Assembly: GCA_945910005.1 (NCBI GenBank)
Contig: OX246744.1
Coordinates: 44,636,965 to 44,700,964 of the forward strand
Direction: 5' to 3'
DNA: 64,000 bases
Source of the DNA: Isoperla grammatica
Lineage: Eukaryota > Arthropoda > Insecta > Plecoptera > Perlodidae
A model generated the notes under the pieces. It was not told the origin of the DNA and ran no database searches. It was given only the letters and a program-made list of their open reading frames with translations. Made by a program: the position numbers and the translations under genes. Below are positions 22,694-34,759 of the stretch, piece after piece (position 1 is the stretch's first letter; the number at the start of each line of letters is the position of its first letter).

Positions 22694-23795
22694 ATTGTAC
22701 TGTCCGTTACACGATGATGAATAAATTAATGTTCTAGACATACACTAAGCACTTGCTTTTGTTAAACCCAACATCCAACATTTTAAAAGAAAAAAATTTT
22801 GATTGTTCTTTATTTCCCGGTAGTTGTAGTTGTAGCATAGCGAAATGTATTGAATTTCAAGTATTTTTGAAAGTACAAATGAATTTTGTATCGAAAATAC
22901 ATGTTTCTAAAGTATCTTGTATTTTGTATCTAAAATACTTTTATTTCAGTATTTTGTATATAAAATACAAATATTTGAGTATTTTGCCCAGCTCTGCTAA
23001 TGACCAATGTTTGTCTAATAGACCGTGAAATTGGGTTTAAACAAATACCTTAATAGGAATGATTACTGCTACGGTATTTGGTTTAAAGGACCAACAGGTA
23101 GCGCGCTATTCTCATTTCCTTGCAATTCTTATTCTTTCAAAGGGTTACATTCTTTTTGACTTCTGTTATAATAAAATAGGCAACCGTGTTTTTCTAGTAA
23201 ATCTTAGTTTGAAAGCCAATTAAAATGGTTCAATACACAAACATGGCCCATTACCTCTAAACGTTACGTTTCTACTATGAGTGGACAGGCTTTAGTGGGT
23301 AGACTCTAAATGGGAATTTATTTATTTTATTTATTTTACTAAATAATTGGTGCAGTAGGCCTACTTGGAACATTATACAGCACATAGAACAATGCACGTG
23401 CAGTCTTGCTCAGTATAGAGCCAAGAACACGTTTTATTTTACCTAGATGAATGGCTACTTACAAAGTAATGAAGATTGAAGACATTCCCTGAGCAATGAA
23501 CAGGCCAGTTTACAATACACTAACCAATACAGAGATGAGTGTATCAAAGTACTTTAGAAGTAACCGACAGTCGTAAAACGATGACATTAGTGGGCAGCTC
23601 GTCAGCATTACCTGCCGACCAAGTACAGTTTGAGACTTATTGAGAGAAGCCGGTAAGAATCGTTGCCGCCACACAAAACAATAGCCGTGAATGAAGCCAC
23701 CAAGATCAAATACAAAAGTTTACACAATGTTGACTGTGCAAAAAGGTGGCACATGAAGTCCTCTGTAAGTTAAAAAATTTTCAGGAAAGATTATA

Positions 23796-23987
23796 AATGC
23801 CGTTATGCCGGCATTACACGACTCAATACTTTCGTCAAACATATTGAATTCCAGAACAAAAGCGAATAAAAAACAAATTGGTAAAACACTGCAACAATAC
23901 AGCTTCTTTTAATTGATGCTTGTTTGTCCTTGAATTCAATAAGTTTGACGAAAGTAGTGAACCGTGTAATGTGGGCATTTCGGCATT
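23796..23987. repeat. GAATTC-core hairpin MITE, unit B second copy
   Basis: Left AATGCCGTTATGCCGGCATT pairs with right GTGGGCATTTCGGCATT, and the inner halves meet around TTGAATTC. Unit C has the short empty sequence AAATGACGCTAGTAACG. Confidence 0.65.
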
Positions 23988-24274
23988 AGTAACGAAAGCA
24001 GTAATTTCTGAACATTGTATCAATTAAGAGTTATGTCCATTAGTAGGCTTATCTGACCCATTTTTTGATTTTCAGAATTTATCAGTTGTTACAAGGTACA
24101 AAAAGTAGGTCCCACAGAAGGAGACAGCGTTGGGACGGGTTTTCAACTTGGTTATTATTGACATTATAAAAGGCCGAATTGTGAAAAAAGTACATGAACA
24201 TTAAGTTTCTCATAACTTTTGAGCGACGTATACCACCAGTATTGTTAAGCATGTATAACACAGTCAAAGTTTTT

Positions 24275-24386
24275 CATCCAACTTCTTGAATTCAAGGGGA
24301 AAAAGGCACCAATAAAAATAGCTACTGTTTTCTTTTACAGTAAGCTGTTTTTGATGTGCTTTTGTTCCAATTCAAGAAGTTGGATG
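24275..24386. repeat. GAATTC-core hairpin downstream of gene B
   Basis: Same hairpin as 13110-13225, at the same place relative to the stop codon. Confidence 0.7.
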
Positions 24387-24574
24387 AATACATCTGACCA
24401 TGTAATACAGGCTTTACACACCGGTACATTTTGCTTAACAGCATGCAATGTTTTGCAAGAAATATATATGATGCAAATTTTGCATTTTGATTAAAATACT
24501 TTAATGGGTAAAGCTCTAGAGCTCTTCTACAATAAACAAAACTTCAATTGATTGGCAAACCCTGTAGATGTAGT

Positions 24575-26458
24575 TCAAACTTTCAAGATGGCTGCCCGAC
24601 ATGTAAGATCGCCATTTTGGAGAAATCCGTCAAGATATTCTCCCTTCACGCTCACACAGTTGGATGAACGAAACATGTCTTCGACACTCTCGATGTCAGA
24701 ACACAGGTTTCTGTGGTAAGTATTGCGCATGTTTTTGGTGAGAAGTGTGAGTTCGAACCTGAACGCGTGTCTCTCCTCCGGTGCGCCCATATACCTCACA
24801 GCTGCCCGGAACGTGCGCCCCTCCCCGTCGTACCAGCAATGTAGCGTGAACACTCTGCCGTGCGCCGCGAGCACGTCCGTGAGCAAGAGTCCGCGCCGCT
24901 GCACAAACGTGCGTGGCAGGTCGGGCCACGTCCGGTCCGCGTGGGCCGAGAGGGCGTGGGCCAGCATCGCTTCGGGCCGGCCCCTCCAACCGCCGCACGC
25001 CAGGGGACAGTCGTAGTCGCGGCGGGGACAAACCGCGCCGTGTCCCCCCAGCTTGCATGCGGGCATGCGCAGCAGGCATTCCGTGCACGGTAGTTGTGTG
25101 TTGGCGACCAGTCTCTCCAAGGTAAGATTCCTTGCCTTGGAAAACTGTCCGCGACACAGCGGGCAAACTGTGATTCTGTCGTTTGACCGGCAAGCGTTAC
25201 ACAGGCTGTGTCCCTCAGTGCACAGGTGGATTGGTGCGTACATAATCTTAAAGCACACAGGACACTCTAGGCTGGTCATGATGTTTTTTTCCCAATCAGT
25301 TGTGCATTCCCTCACCTGGTTGCCCCTCTCAACAATACTGATCCCAACGTGAGGTGCTGGAGTGATGTTTGACTTTTCTACTACCCACAGTAGTGAATAG
25401 GACGTAGCAAATGCCACCTGTTGAACGACCAGTCCCGGTGACTTTGGCAAAAGAGTTGGCACAGAGATGTTTTTCTTCCCCAGACCCAATTCACCACTAC
25501 CTCCTCGGCCCCACACGAACACGTCCCCTTCCTTTGTCACCACCGCAGTGTGGTGACATTCAGCGGTAACGTGGGAGACAGTCTGGTTCTGGAGACCAAT
25601 CATTCTAGTGGGAGTCGATCTGTTAGCAGTGTCATTGACACCCAACTGAAAAACATCATTTTGACCCCACGCCCATGTTGTTCCATCTACTCTCAGGGCC
25701 ACAGTGTGGCGGTAGCCGCAGGACACGGCAGCCACGGCTGATGGTGGCTCCGATACTCGTGTGAAGCGGGTGAAGGTTTTGTCTGCACCAAGCCCAAGTT
25801 GCCCTTGCTCATTCCGTCCAGCCATCAAGAGAACCCGAGAGGTCGAGACAAGAGCTGTATGCCACCCGCCACACGAAATGTCAATAATAGACTCAGGGAG
25901 ACTGGTCACGCGAATAAATGAGGTTTCTTGGTTTGTATGGCCAAGTCCTAGTTGGCCATATTTGTTGTTGCCACACACCCAGACATCCCCGACTTGGGTA
26001 AGAACCACCGTGTTGTACCACTTTGCAGAAACCTTCTTGATGGGCGGCAGACCGGCAACCAGGACAGGTTCCCGAGTTTCACGGGTGTGACCGAGGCCAA
26101 GCTGACCGTAGTCATTCCGCCCACTTGAATACAACTCACCCTTGTCACTGAGGAACATGGTATATCGATATCCACAAGCAACTTGAGTTATTTTAACAGT
26201 GCTGAGAGTATGAACAAGCTTTGGCTCAGCAATATATTCGACATCATTCTTTATCCAGCCATTGTACTGACTCTTGCCAAAGGTATAGACTTGGCCAGAC
26301 TCTAAAACGACTGCAGAGTGGTCATCACCACAAGACACCTGAACAACGGTCTCATCTTCGAAGAAGTTCCCAATGCTCGTTCCAGCAGGCAGGCCCTCAC
26401 CGAACGCCAGGATACCAGGCTTGGTTATAACAATAACATTGTTGTCATCCTCAGCCAT
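24575..26458 (-). CDS. RCC1-RING-SINA fusion protein, copy B
   Basis: A 627-residue intact frame. RCC1 repeat motifs centre on residues 43-48, 95-100, 146-150, 196-201, 247-252, 300-304 and a degenerate seventh at 350-355, giving a seven-bladed propeller as in RCC1. RING ligands are C399, C402, C413, H417, C420, C423, C432 and C435. SIAH-type zinc-finger ligands lie among C458-C477 and C484-H506, and the SINA-like domain spans about 510-627. It is the most divergent propeller of the set: YR, WY, GW, YR and CH replace the variable pairs of copy A, and the fifth G-x-N-x-x-G motif ends in Phe270 instead of Gly. In copy B the reading frame upstream of MAEDDNN is interrupted, which supports this start. 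Expected role: RING E3 ubiquitin ligase with a propeller recognition domain; ligand unknown. Confidence 0.85.
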   Translation of the reverse strand: MAEDDNNVIVITKPGILAFGEGLPAGTSIGNFFEDETVVQVSCGDDHSAVVLESGQVYTFGKSQYNGWIKNDVEYIAEPKLVHTLSTVKITQVACGYRYTMFLSDKGELYSSGRNDYGQLGLGHTRETREPVLVAGLPPIKKVSAKWYNTVVLTQVGDVWVCGNNKYGQLGLGHTNQETSFIRVTSLPESIIDISCGGWHTALVSTSRVLLMAGRNEQGQLGLGADKTFTRFTRVSEPPSAVAAVSCGYRHTVALRVDGTTWAWGQNDVFQLGVNDTANRSTPTRMIGLQNQTVSHVTAECHHTAVVTKEGDVFVWGRGGSGELGLGKKNISVPTLLPKSPGLVVQQVAFATSYSLLWVVEKSNITPAPHVGISIVERGNQVRECTTDWEKNIMTSLECPVCFKIMYAPIHLCTEGHSLCNACRSNDRITVCPLCRGQFSKARNLTLERLVANTQLPCTECLLRMPACKLGGHGAVCPRRDYDCPLACGGWRGRPEAMLAHALSAHADRTWPDLPRTFVQRRGLLLTDVLAAHGRVFTLHCWYDGEGRTFRAAVRYMGAPEERHAFRFELTLLTKNMRNTYHRNLCSDIESVEDMFRSSNCVSVKGEYLDGFLQNGDLTCRAAILKV

Positions 26459-27056
26459 CCTGCAACCGAACGAACTGTTTCAGACACTAATGGGGATTTA
26501 CATTCGAGCTGGACGAAGGTAACACAAAAAACAAAAGATACGAATTAAGTTCTTAACCTACGACGAAGAACAGATCAACAATCTGCCAGTATTGGCCTGT
26601 AGGCAACTATGGCCGAGCGAGTCAAGCTTCCAACTCGACACAAACACTGTGCTTACATTTTTTGTCGTACACCAAACCTGTCAACAGGAAAGGGTAAGTA
26701 TAATGGGTAAGGGTAAGTTTAATGGGTAAGGGTAAGAGCGGGGTACAGTGGCGGATGGGGTACAGTGGTTAATTGGCTTTAAAATCTATGTTAATTCAAA
26801 TTTGGCGCCATATTTTTTTTTTCAAAGTGTGTACCAACATACAGTTGTAATGGAACATCAGGTTGTGCTCATGAAGAATGTGGATTTGATAGAATGATGA
26901 TATTCAGTTTTAATGATATCATATCCTGTTTGAAGGTGAGTTTGATTTTTTCTCTTTTCATTGAATATAGCCCGTAGTTGTTCTTTTTGATATTTTTATC
27001 ATCTAGTTTAATGTTTATGTGACATATTGAGCAACTTTTCTTTTTAAATTATGCCA

Positions 27057-27812
27057 TGTCCACACTTGGGCTCACTTCAAGTGAGGATCACTTCAAGTGA
27101 GGATCACTTAAAGTGCGGCAGTTAAAGTGAACAGTCGTCTACACTACAGCCCTCGAGGTCACTTTATTTCCACGTCTAGAGTGCAGTGGCCAAACAGTTG
27201 GTCTGTGCTTGACTTGACACTTGACAGCAGCTGATCTTGTTTACATTGGACAGTTTGCATAACAATTCGTAGAAAATGATTGATTTGTCAATGTTAATAC
27301 ATTTCGTAACGCAGTGGTTCAGTTCCTGGACAAACTATAGACAAGCACTTGCCGAGAAATGAAGGCGACAAGATGACAGGAGACAGATTTTGACGGAAAT
27401 TATTTGTCGTTGACAACTGTTCACGCAACTGTTCACGAAGAGCAGCTAGGCCTAGGCGTCGCTCATGTTGGGCATATGTCCCAAATATCAATTAGGCAGT
27501 GAATTTCATCAACTGTGTGGTTTCGTCTTTGTTTTTTTGCTTCACTCGCCATATCTTTGCAACTGGACATCTTTCACAGTGCTAGGCTAGATTTCAGCGC
27601 CAATGACATAACCTCAAATTCTAGGTTTCCCTCCATTTTTATATCGAAATACAACAATCGATTGTGAAAATTAAACAGCTCCTCACTTCAAGTGGGGTCT
27701 CAGGATCACTTAAAGTGAGGGGGACTTGAAGTTGCTTTTGGAGCTGCTACACCAAGCTTTAAAGTGACTCTCACTTTAAAGGTCGCTTTAAAGTGCTAGT
27801 CTAGACAAGGTA
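27057..27812. mobile_element. nested insertion candidate with CACTTCAAGTGAGG repeats
   Basis: Between about 27057 and 27812 the ends CATGTCCACACT and AGTCTAGACAAG pair imperfectly. Inside both ends, blocks such as CACTTCAAGTGAGG and CACTTTAAAGTG recur in both orientations. The target duplication is unclear, so the limits are approximate. Confidence 0.4.
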
Positions 27813-27921
27813 TTATTCATCCAGAACAAACCTTTATGAAGACAAAGGTCTCAATGTGCTTTGGGGAACAGTGGTGAACCAAATGCATGCTTTAAATGTG
27901 AGGTTATGATTTTCTTTACAG

Positions 27922-28195
27922 ATGGTTAGAAACCAGAAAAGAAAGTCAGAAATTGGCCTGACTTGTCCCAGTGACATGTTAATGGCAGTTAAAGAAGTTT
28001 TGGAGAAAGGAAATTCTAGACATTCAGTGGCAACCAACGTTCACTTTTGTGTACGATGACAAGAAAGTTTCCTACATTGCGTGTGACGACGTCGTCATGA
28101 AGCTATGTGATCCCGTTACAAAAGGACAAAACGAGAGGACCCTCAAACTCCTTTTTGGAAAAGATGTGAAGCCATATGATTTGGAGTTAGAGTAG
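27922..28195 (+). pseudogene. pogo-like transposase: N-terminal helix-turn-helix joined to C-terminal end
   Basis: 27922-28059 encodes 45 residues starting MVRNQKRKSE, with MAVKEVLEKGNSRHSVATN, the look of a psq/CENP-B-type DNA-binding helix-turn-helix. The frame then stops. The overlapping next frame, 28037-28195, encodes a tail of 52 residues (VYDDKKVSYIACDD to DLELE) with a stop and a nearby AATAAA (28200). The catalytic middle is gone, so it is either an internal deletion or two exons brought together with a frame change. Not functional. Confidence 0.55.
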
Positions 28196-29302
28196 GCCTA
28201 ATAAAGTTGTCTATAACAACCTTAATTGCTGTGCTTATTGTGTCATTCACCACTGTTCCCCACTCTTTTCACCACTGTACCCCGCTATCAGGGTACAGTG
28301 GTCGGTTTTACACAAGTGTGTACTTTATTTTATTTCTGCATTGTTTTCTAAAATAAATGAAAATGTATGACTGATATTGTTTTCTCATAGTAAGAGTAGG
28401 CCTATGTTATATAAAAAAAATCGGACATTTTCATTAGGCCTATACACTTTCGGAAATATTTAATACTTTACACAAATGCCCACCACTGTACCCCGCTCTC
28501 CCCTAGTCTGTCTCACTGTAAAAACTAAAAACCGTGAAAAATTATCATATCTTTTACAGTCATATTTTGAAAACGTTACACAATACAGAAAAAGTGACAA
28601 ATGAGCATGACATGGTTTCATAACAACTAAACACAGTACTGGATAACATAATGCTTCCAAATATGCAATTAAATGTTGCAAGTGCAACCAATTAATTATT
28701 GCTCATTTAATTGGCTTCTCTAATGACAACCATAATGATTGCAATATTTGATATTTGGTTAGCCCAATCCAGTTTTGAGATCTTATGAAACCACACCTTG
28801 CACGTAGGCCTGGTCCAATTGTATAGCATTCTCAAAATATAAGTGAAAAAAATGTAATTGGGTGCGGTATTTATAGATAGACCCACCTTATGCAGGGGTA
28901 GGGCCTACTGTCAGTATCAAACATTACGTTTTCATTTTTAAAATGATTAGTCTATACATCAAAGGCTAGTAGTCGAAATAAATCGAAAAACTGAAGGCAT
29001 AGGGTCAACCAGCCAATACCCGAACAGCCTAAGCACTTTCACATGTTCGCACTTATTCCATCAAAAGTGTAAAATGGCGTCAGTGAGCTCAAGGTTTGTG
29101 TTTTTCTAGTAGGTAGCACGCTATTGGTCAGTTGTGGGCTGTGGCAAGTTTCAGCCAATCACGCACCTCCTCCAAACACTAACATTAGACGAACATGCTT
29201 ATTTCAATGTCAAAACGACGTGTTATAATTGTTTTAACTATTTAATAGCTGTTTAATGGCAATCTAATGCAATTTAGGTTGCAATAAAATGAAAGGATAT
29301 AC

Positions 29303-30096
29303 TAGGGATGTCAACGATTACGATTAAATCGATTCGATTAATCGATTATTAATCGAAAACGATTAATCGATTATTAAAAAAAAATCGATTTTAAATTTTC
29401 GCACTTTTTTAAATTTAGTTCTCAAGATCTGCCGCCTATTCGAGCGCGACCGCTAGCGCTAGCATCGCTATTGCTCAGTTTCATTTACAGTAGGCCTAGG
29501 CCTAAGAACAGCAACAGCATAACTTTGCGTCATAATTTGAGCCGAATTTCCAGTCATATTTTGAATAGCTGTGTCTAGTCGCCTACCCTAGACCCAGCAT
29601 TCGACGCCTACGATCTATAAAAATACGAGTTGTTATGTTTGTTCACAAATAACAAGAGAAGTAAGGTTAGAAAAGTCGCTACGATTTTTAGTTCACATCA
29701 CGTAAATTTTAATTACGCTGCACATGAAAATAATAATATTACGACGCATATTTAGCATACTTAATTACTTATTGGTTAAAAAAAAAACGGGAAGTGAATA
29801 ACTATAGCCCTTCAGGCCTAGCTAGGACAGAAATTATCGTCGAAATCTTGGAGAGAACATAACAAAAATACTCCGTGGGCGTGACGTAAAATATATCGAT
29901 AGTCGAAAAGAAGTCGAATTGCGAACTCGTGGCTTGCGCGGGCAATTCAAACTAACCGAAACCAGACCGAAGTTTGGAAGAAACTTGCTACTATACCGAC
30001 ATTTTACAAAACGATTAAAATCGATTAATAATCGATTATGGAGGTGAAAGTGAATTCGATTATCGATTATAATAATTTAATTCTTTGACATCCCTA
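29303..30096. mobile_element. non-autonomous hAT transposon (ATCGATTA family), copy 2
   Basis: 794 bp, ends TAGGGATGTCAACGATTA and TTTGACATCCCTA, target duplication GGATATAC (29295-29302, 30097-30104). Unit B at 19237-19250 shows the empty site AAAGGATATACATTTG, and unit D a similar one near 43108. No transposase. Confidence 0.92.
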
Positions 30097-30620
30097 GGAT
30101 ATACATTTGTCTCAACAGTTACACCGACGAGTTTTTACAGAAGCATGCCTGGAAGCATAAATTTTCAACGAGGTGTTCGGTTATTGGTGGGTGTTCGGCT
30201 ATTGACAGGTTGACCCTAGCGCTCCATCTTTGTTAAATTGGTACAGCCATAAGGCATATATAGGCCAGGGCTATATTAGCCACGCATTTTAGTGGTCAAG
30301 GGCCTAGGCCTTTATAGGGATCCAGACTTTCTATCCTAGGCTGGACTAGGCCTAGGCCTAGGCTAGGCCCTCAGAGGTCTAGGCCTAGGCCTGGCACTCT
30401 AGGCCCCACGTGATTGGAATAATTGCATTTGACCAGTTCTTTGCTCGCTAATGAAAATAACAAAGCAAAACCTAGGCCTAGGCTAGGGGCCTACCCTTTT
30501 AGAGTAAGCTAGGCCTAGGCCTAGGCCTTTGAGGGCGCTTGTTATGTCTAAAATAGGTAGGCCCTACTATATCCCAACGTGATTCTTGTTGCTTTAAGTA
30601 TCTATTATTGTTTTAAGGCT

Positions 30621-30711
30621 GTTGCTGGATTCGAACCCACCTCCCTAGGTGGGGACATACAGTACAATCGCATGACATGACTCACGGCGTTAGCCCCGAC
30701 ATGTTGGAATT
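30621..30711 (-). repeat. tRNA-like sequence / SINE-head candidate, unit C
   Basis: Paralogue of 19761-19852, B box GGTTCGAATCC on the minus strand. Confidence 0.35.
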
Positions 30712-31053
30712 ACCCTAGGCCTAGGCCACAATGCCTAGGCCCTAGTACAGATATTGCACCAGGCTATCAGGCCAAGCTGCAGAAGAGAGCTTTACTACTA
30801 CAACTAACGACTTACAAACCCATTTGGTTCAGCCAAGGCAGACGTACGTAAATAATATTATTATTGTATCAATATTATTACCTTCAAATCCTTTATATGC
30901 AATTCCAGAGAGTGGGAAAGTGCCGCCCGCTTCACTGCTGCAGAACTGAATAAAGCATGGCGACTCACCGCCACCTCGCATTTGTGACGATGTGTTGTTG
31001 TTGTTGTTGTTGTTGTAAACCGCCCAATCAATTTTAGCGCCAAAATTAAAGCA

Positions 31054-31201
31054 CGTGGGCAATTCACTACGACTTGCGCCTTACGCCTTATAACATACGA
31101 CACGTTGTGAACAGTGACATTGAAACATACGCTTGGCAATATTAAACCATACGACTTAGACCTTACTCCTTAAGCCTTATAACAGATTGTGAATGATGCT
31201 T
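31054..31201. repeat. small inverted-repeat insertion, unit C
   Basis: GGGCAATTCAC and GTGAATGATGC face each other with CTTATAAC blocks inside. Unit D reads through this site as GCACGTAAATACTGC. Family and exact ends are uncertain. Confidence 0.45.
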
Positions 31202-31633
31202 AAATACTTTGCATTTTTCTTCTTCATCCATTCTATGAATGTGCTTTCCATCACATATGCGCATAACAGTGAAAATTCTTACTGTTCTAAAGTCTCGTTT
31301 TTATAGGTATAATACTATACTTAAAAAAAAAATGCACCCCCCACCCCTCATGAGATGCCACCTCTCTAGGCTAGGGCATGATACACTCAACTACCAACCA
31401 CCTCGTAACACAACACTTGGACCGGAGATAGCAGCTAAGCCAGAGAATGAGCCCGGCTACAAACCTTTCGACAAGAATAACCCCCGAGAACATACTGATG
31501 GGAGTGTTTTAGATTAGATTAGATTAGATTTAGTTGTAATAAAATTAACAGCCCCAAGAATTGAAGAAACCCCAGCCAAATGCAGAGAAAAAATTGCCAT
31601 ATCAACTGGAGCTCCGGCATGTGCAATTCCAGC

Positions 31634-32322
31634 CAGTGGCGTAAATAGGAATCATTTCGGGGGGGGGGGGGGTTAATCAGGGAAAAGTAAGATGAGGGGA
31701 CTGAAAGGGGTCTGGGGCGAAGCCCCAGCCGCCGGAGGCCATTTTGCCAAAGGCGAAATTTTTCTTCACTTCTATAATTATTTCGTGCCTTTTAGACTCA
31801 AAGAATACTACTCGAACCACTTCTCAATGTTTGTATTATATTGAAATAGTGTTACAGTAGGTATTAATGATAGTTCTAAAAAAGAATTGCATAGAAATTG
31901 TGTTTTTAATGCTTTATGGTTGTTAAATATAATCTCAATATAAAGTGAAACATTGTGGTCCAAGTCACATACATTTAAATTTTAAATCACAGACCGTGAT
32001 ATTGTAATATTAGATTAATGCATTTTTATTTATAAGTACCCTTACTTTTGCTGCTACTGATTCGAGCAAAAGGTATATTAGTTGTAGATGAACACACAAA
32101 TAATATATTTGAATTATTGAAAGAAATTATATATCTTATCTATTAGCTAAGTGGTATGATAAATATAATGAAAATGTTATTTGTTGCGATTGTTATGGTT
32201 TAAGGATCTTACAATATAGTATTAAGTAAAATCATTCTCAATGTAGTTTTGGGGGGGGGGTGGGGTGGTTAAAACCCCCTAAACCCCCCCCCCCCCCCCC
32301 CCCCCCCTTAGTTACGCCACTG
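31634..32322. mobile_element. non-autonomous hAT transposon, CAGTGGCGTA ends
   Basis: 689 bp with ends CAGTGGCGTAAATA and TTAGTTACGCCACTG and duplication ATTCCAGC (31626-31633, 32323-32330). Units B and D show the empty site AATTCCAGCTGAAAGC. Long homopolymers (G at 31659-31672, C near 32284-32307) lie just inside both ends. No coding potential. Confidence 0.9.
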
Positions 32323-34027
32323 ATTCCAGCTGAAAGCGGGGGGGTTAACTGTCCAGCCAGTTCCAGCACCGTTTTCAACTAAGCTTCTTGCTAATAATAA
32401 AGTTAAGGGAGGGGGTACAGGGGGAACCAGGAAGAATACAACAATGTCATTTGTATAACGAGTATGGTTTACTTCGTCCACAACTATTTTTAAGGTTACA
32501 TATTTAACGATTACTAAATGAATAATTAAATATAGAAAAACCAGCTTAGCACAGAACAAATATCAATCATGTAAATTAAAATGTACGTACTTAATACAAA
32601 TGCATTAAGAAGAAGAATGATGAACCAACAAACAATAAATGCACACTTTATCAAAAGTGTATCAAGTTACACTGAATCTAGTTGAATGATAAAAATGAAT
32701 AGTGACAAAAAAGACTGCAAGCACTCGCTATTTCAAAACTGAAGAAATTACCACTGTTAGCCCGCCATAACTAAAGCCTAATCTACACATACATCAAAAA
32801 TAATATAACGATACAATACATGCACACTTGATTAATGCCGCCTCAAGTTTACATTTGAAGCCAGCAGAATGATTATACATACATGAACAAGGTTATTGTT
32901 AAAATAGAAAAATAGACAATACCCACAGTACAGTAATTCCAAACTTTGTCAATTCAGTCTCAATCTTATATTAAATCTAGCAGAATGATTAGGCATATAC
33001 AAATAAAGCAAGCATTTGTATGCACATGGTCAATGAAGAAAGTATAATTGTAATTTGTAAAGCCTGTCCGCTCAATCTTTTAGAGCTTATGACCAATGTT
33101 TGTCTAATAGATCGTGAAATAGGGTTTAAAGGACCAAAAGGTAGTGCGCTGTTGTCATTTTCTTGCAATTCTTATTCTTTCAAAGGGTGACATTCTTTCG
33201 ACTTCCGTTATAATAAAATTGGCAACTGTGTTTTTCTAGTAATTCTTGGTTTAAAAGCCAATTATAATGGTTCAATACACAAACATGGCCCGTTATCTCT
33301 AAACGTTTCGTTTCTACTATGAGCAGACAGGCTTTACTAAATAATTGGTGCAGTAGGCCTACTTGGAACATTATACAGCACATAGAACAATGCACAAGCA
33401 GTCTTGCTCAGTACAAAGCCAAGAACACATTTTATATTACATGAATGGCTACGTACAAAGTAATGAAGATTGAAGACATTCCCTGAGCAATGAACAGGCC
33501 AGTTTACCATACACTAACCAACAGAGGTGAGTGTATCAAAGTACTTTAGAAGTAGACCGCACAGTACATAGTAAAACGATGACATTAGTGGGCAGCTTGT
33601 CAGCGTTGCCTGCCGACCAAGTACAGTTTGAGACTTATTGAGAGAAGCCAGTAAGAAGAGGTCGATGCCGCCAAACAAAACAATAGCCGTGAATGAAGCC
33701 ACCAAGATCAAATACAAAAGTTTACACAATGTTGACTGTGCAAAAAGGTGGCACATGAAGTCCGATATAGGTTAAAAATTTTTTGGGAAAGATTATAAAT
33801 GACGCTAGTAACGAAAGCAGTACTTTCTGAACATTGTATCAATTAAGAGTGATATCTATTAGTAGGCCTATCTGATTCATTTGTTGATTTTCAGAATGTA
33901 TCAGTTGTGACACGGTACAAAAGTAGGTCATACAGAAGGAGACAGCATTGGGACGGGTTTTTTACTTAGTTATTAATTACTTTAAACATTAAAAGGCCGA
34001 ATTGTGAAAGAAGTACACGAACAGTAA

Positions 34028-34403
34028 CAGGGAAGGATACACCTACGTCAAAAACCGCAACAAATTTTAATTTTTAATTTATATCACAAGAATGGGCTTC
34101 GAAATCAAAAATCTGAATCAACAGCGCACTGTGGTTTAGTAAGCCCTACACATTAAATGCGCTAAGTCGTGACTTATATTATAATCAGTATGTTTTTTTA
34201 TAAATAATTAATTTTATTACTAATTATCGAATTATAATCAAAAAAATAGGCTTATGTTTATAATATTTTATTCAATCTGTAGGGCTTACCAAAGCTAAGT
34301 TCGCTGCTGATTTAGATTTTCGCTTTTTTTGTTGCAATCTTGAGATATTATTTAATAATGAACATTTTCTGCGGTTTTTGACGTAGAGACTACCCTTTGC
34401 CCT
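34028..34403. mobile_element. TAA-flanked MITE (Harbinger-like), unit C
   Basis: 376 bp with TAA on both sides (34025-34027, 34404-34406). The arms share CTACGTCAAAAACCGCA and its complement. Unit B shows GAACATTAAGTTTC without it. Superfamily guessed from the 3-bp target only. Confidence 0.6.
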
Positions 34404-34476
34404 TAAGTTTCTCTCAACTTTTGAGCGACTTATACCACCAGTATTGTTAAGCATGTATTACATAGTCAAGGTTTTC

Positions 34477-34571
34477 ATCCAACTTCTTGAATTCAAGCGG
34501 AAAAGGCACCAATAAAAATAACTACTGTTTTCTTTTACAGTAACCTGTTTTTGAATTCAAGAACTTGGATG
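34477..34571. repeat. GAATTC-core hairpin downstream of gene C
   Basis: Same element as 13110-13225 with a shortened right side. Confidence 0.65.
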
Positions 34572-34759
34572 TTAGCATTTGACCATGTAATACAGGCTGT
34601 ACATACTCGTACATCCGTTTTACAGCATGGAATGTTTTGCAAGAAATGTACAAGATGTAAATTTTGCATTTTGATTAAAATACATACTATGGGTCAAGAT
34701 CTGCAACTCAGTTACAAGAAACAAAACTTCAATTGATTGGCAAAACCTGAAGATGTAGT

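Larger units (their letters stand above)
21861..22996 (+). mobile_element. hAT transposon remnant, unit B
   Basis: 1136 bp, ends CAGAGCTGGGCGGTAT and TTTTGCCCAGCTCTG, target duplication CTAATGAC (21853-21860, 22997-23004). Unit D has it at the identical site (45735-46564); unit C has the uninterrupted GCTTATGACCAATG. Subterminal regions are rich in GTATTTTGTATCGAAAATAC. It retains coding scraps: residues like DDDDFFAFEKE near 22030-22135, and a dimerisation-domain piece at 22214-22360. The B copy also carries a nested palindromic insert. Confidence 0.85.
26735..28503 (+). mobile_element. pogo/Tc1-mariner-like element, internally deleted
   Basis: Ends AGAGCGGGGTACAGTGG and CCACTGTACCCCGCTCTC. 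TA lies outside both ends (26733-26734, 28504-28505). The empty target GGGTAGTCTCACTG is seen in units A, C and D. The motif GGGGTACAGTGG is reiterated near both ends. It contains a fused scrap of transposase (27922-28195) and a second nested repeat-rich insertion. Confidence 0.75.
18857..28910. repeat. tandem unit B of the RCC1-RING-SINA array
   Basis: Complete unit, starting at CAGTATAAAAACATTACG and ending at CAGGGGTAGGGCCTACTG. Order: GGCCTA-rich DNA, tRNA-like sequence, AT-rich non-coding DNA with (GATTA)n at about 20695-20712, gene B, then the gene-upstream tail. Private insertions are a Harbinger-like MITE (21119-21440), two GAATTC hairpins (20432-20620, 23796-23987) and a pogo-like element (26735-28503). 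The hAT at 21861-22996 is shared with unit D only. Confidence 0.85.

Noticed and set aside
27294..27491. 65-codon minus frame
   Set aside because: Lies in the nested repeat-rich insertion; no recognisable protein.
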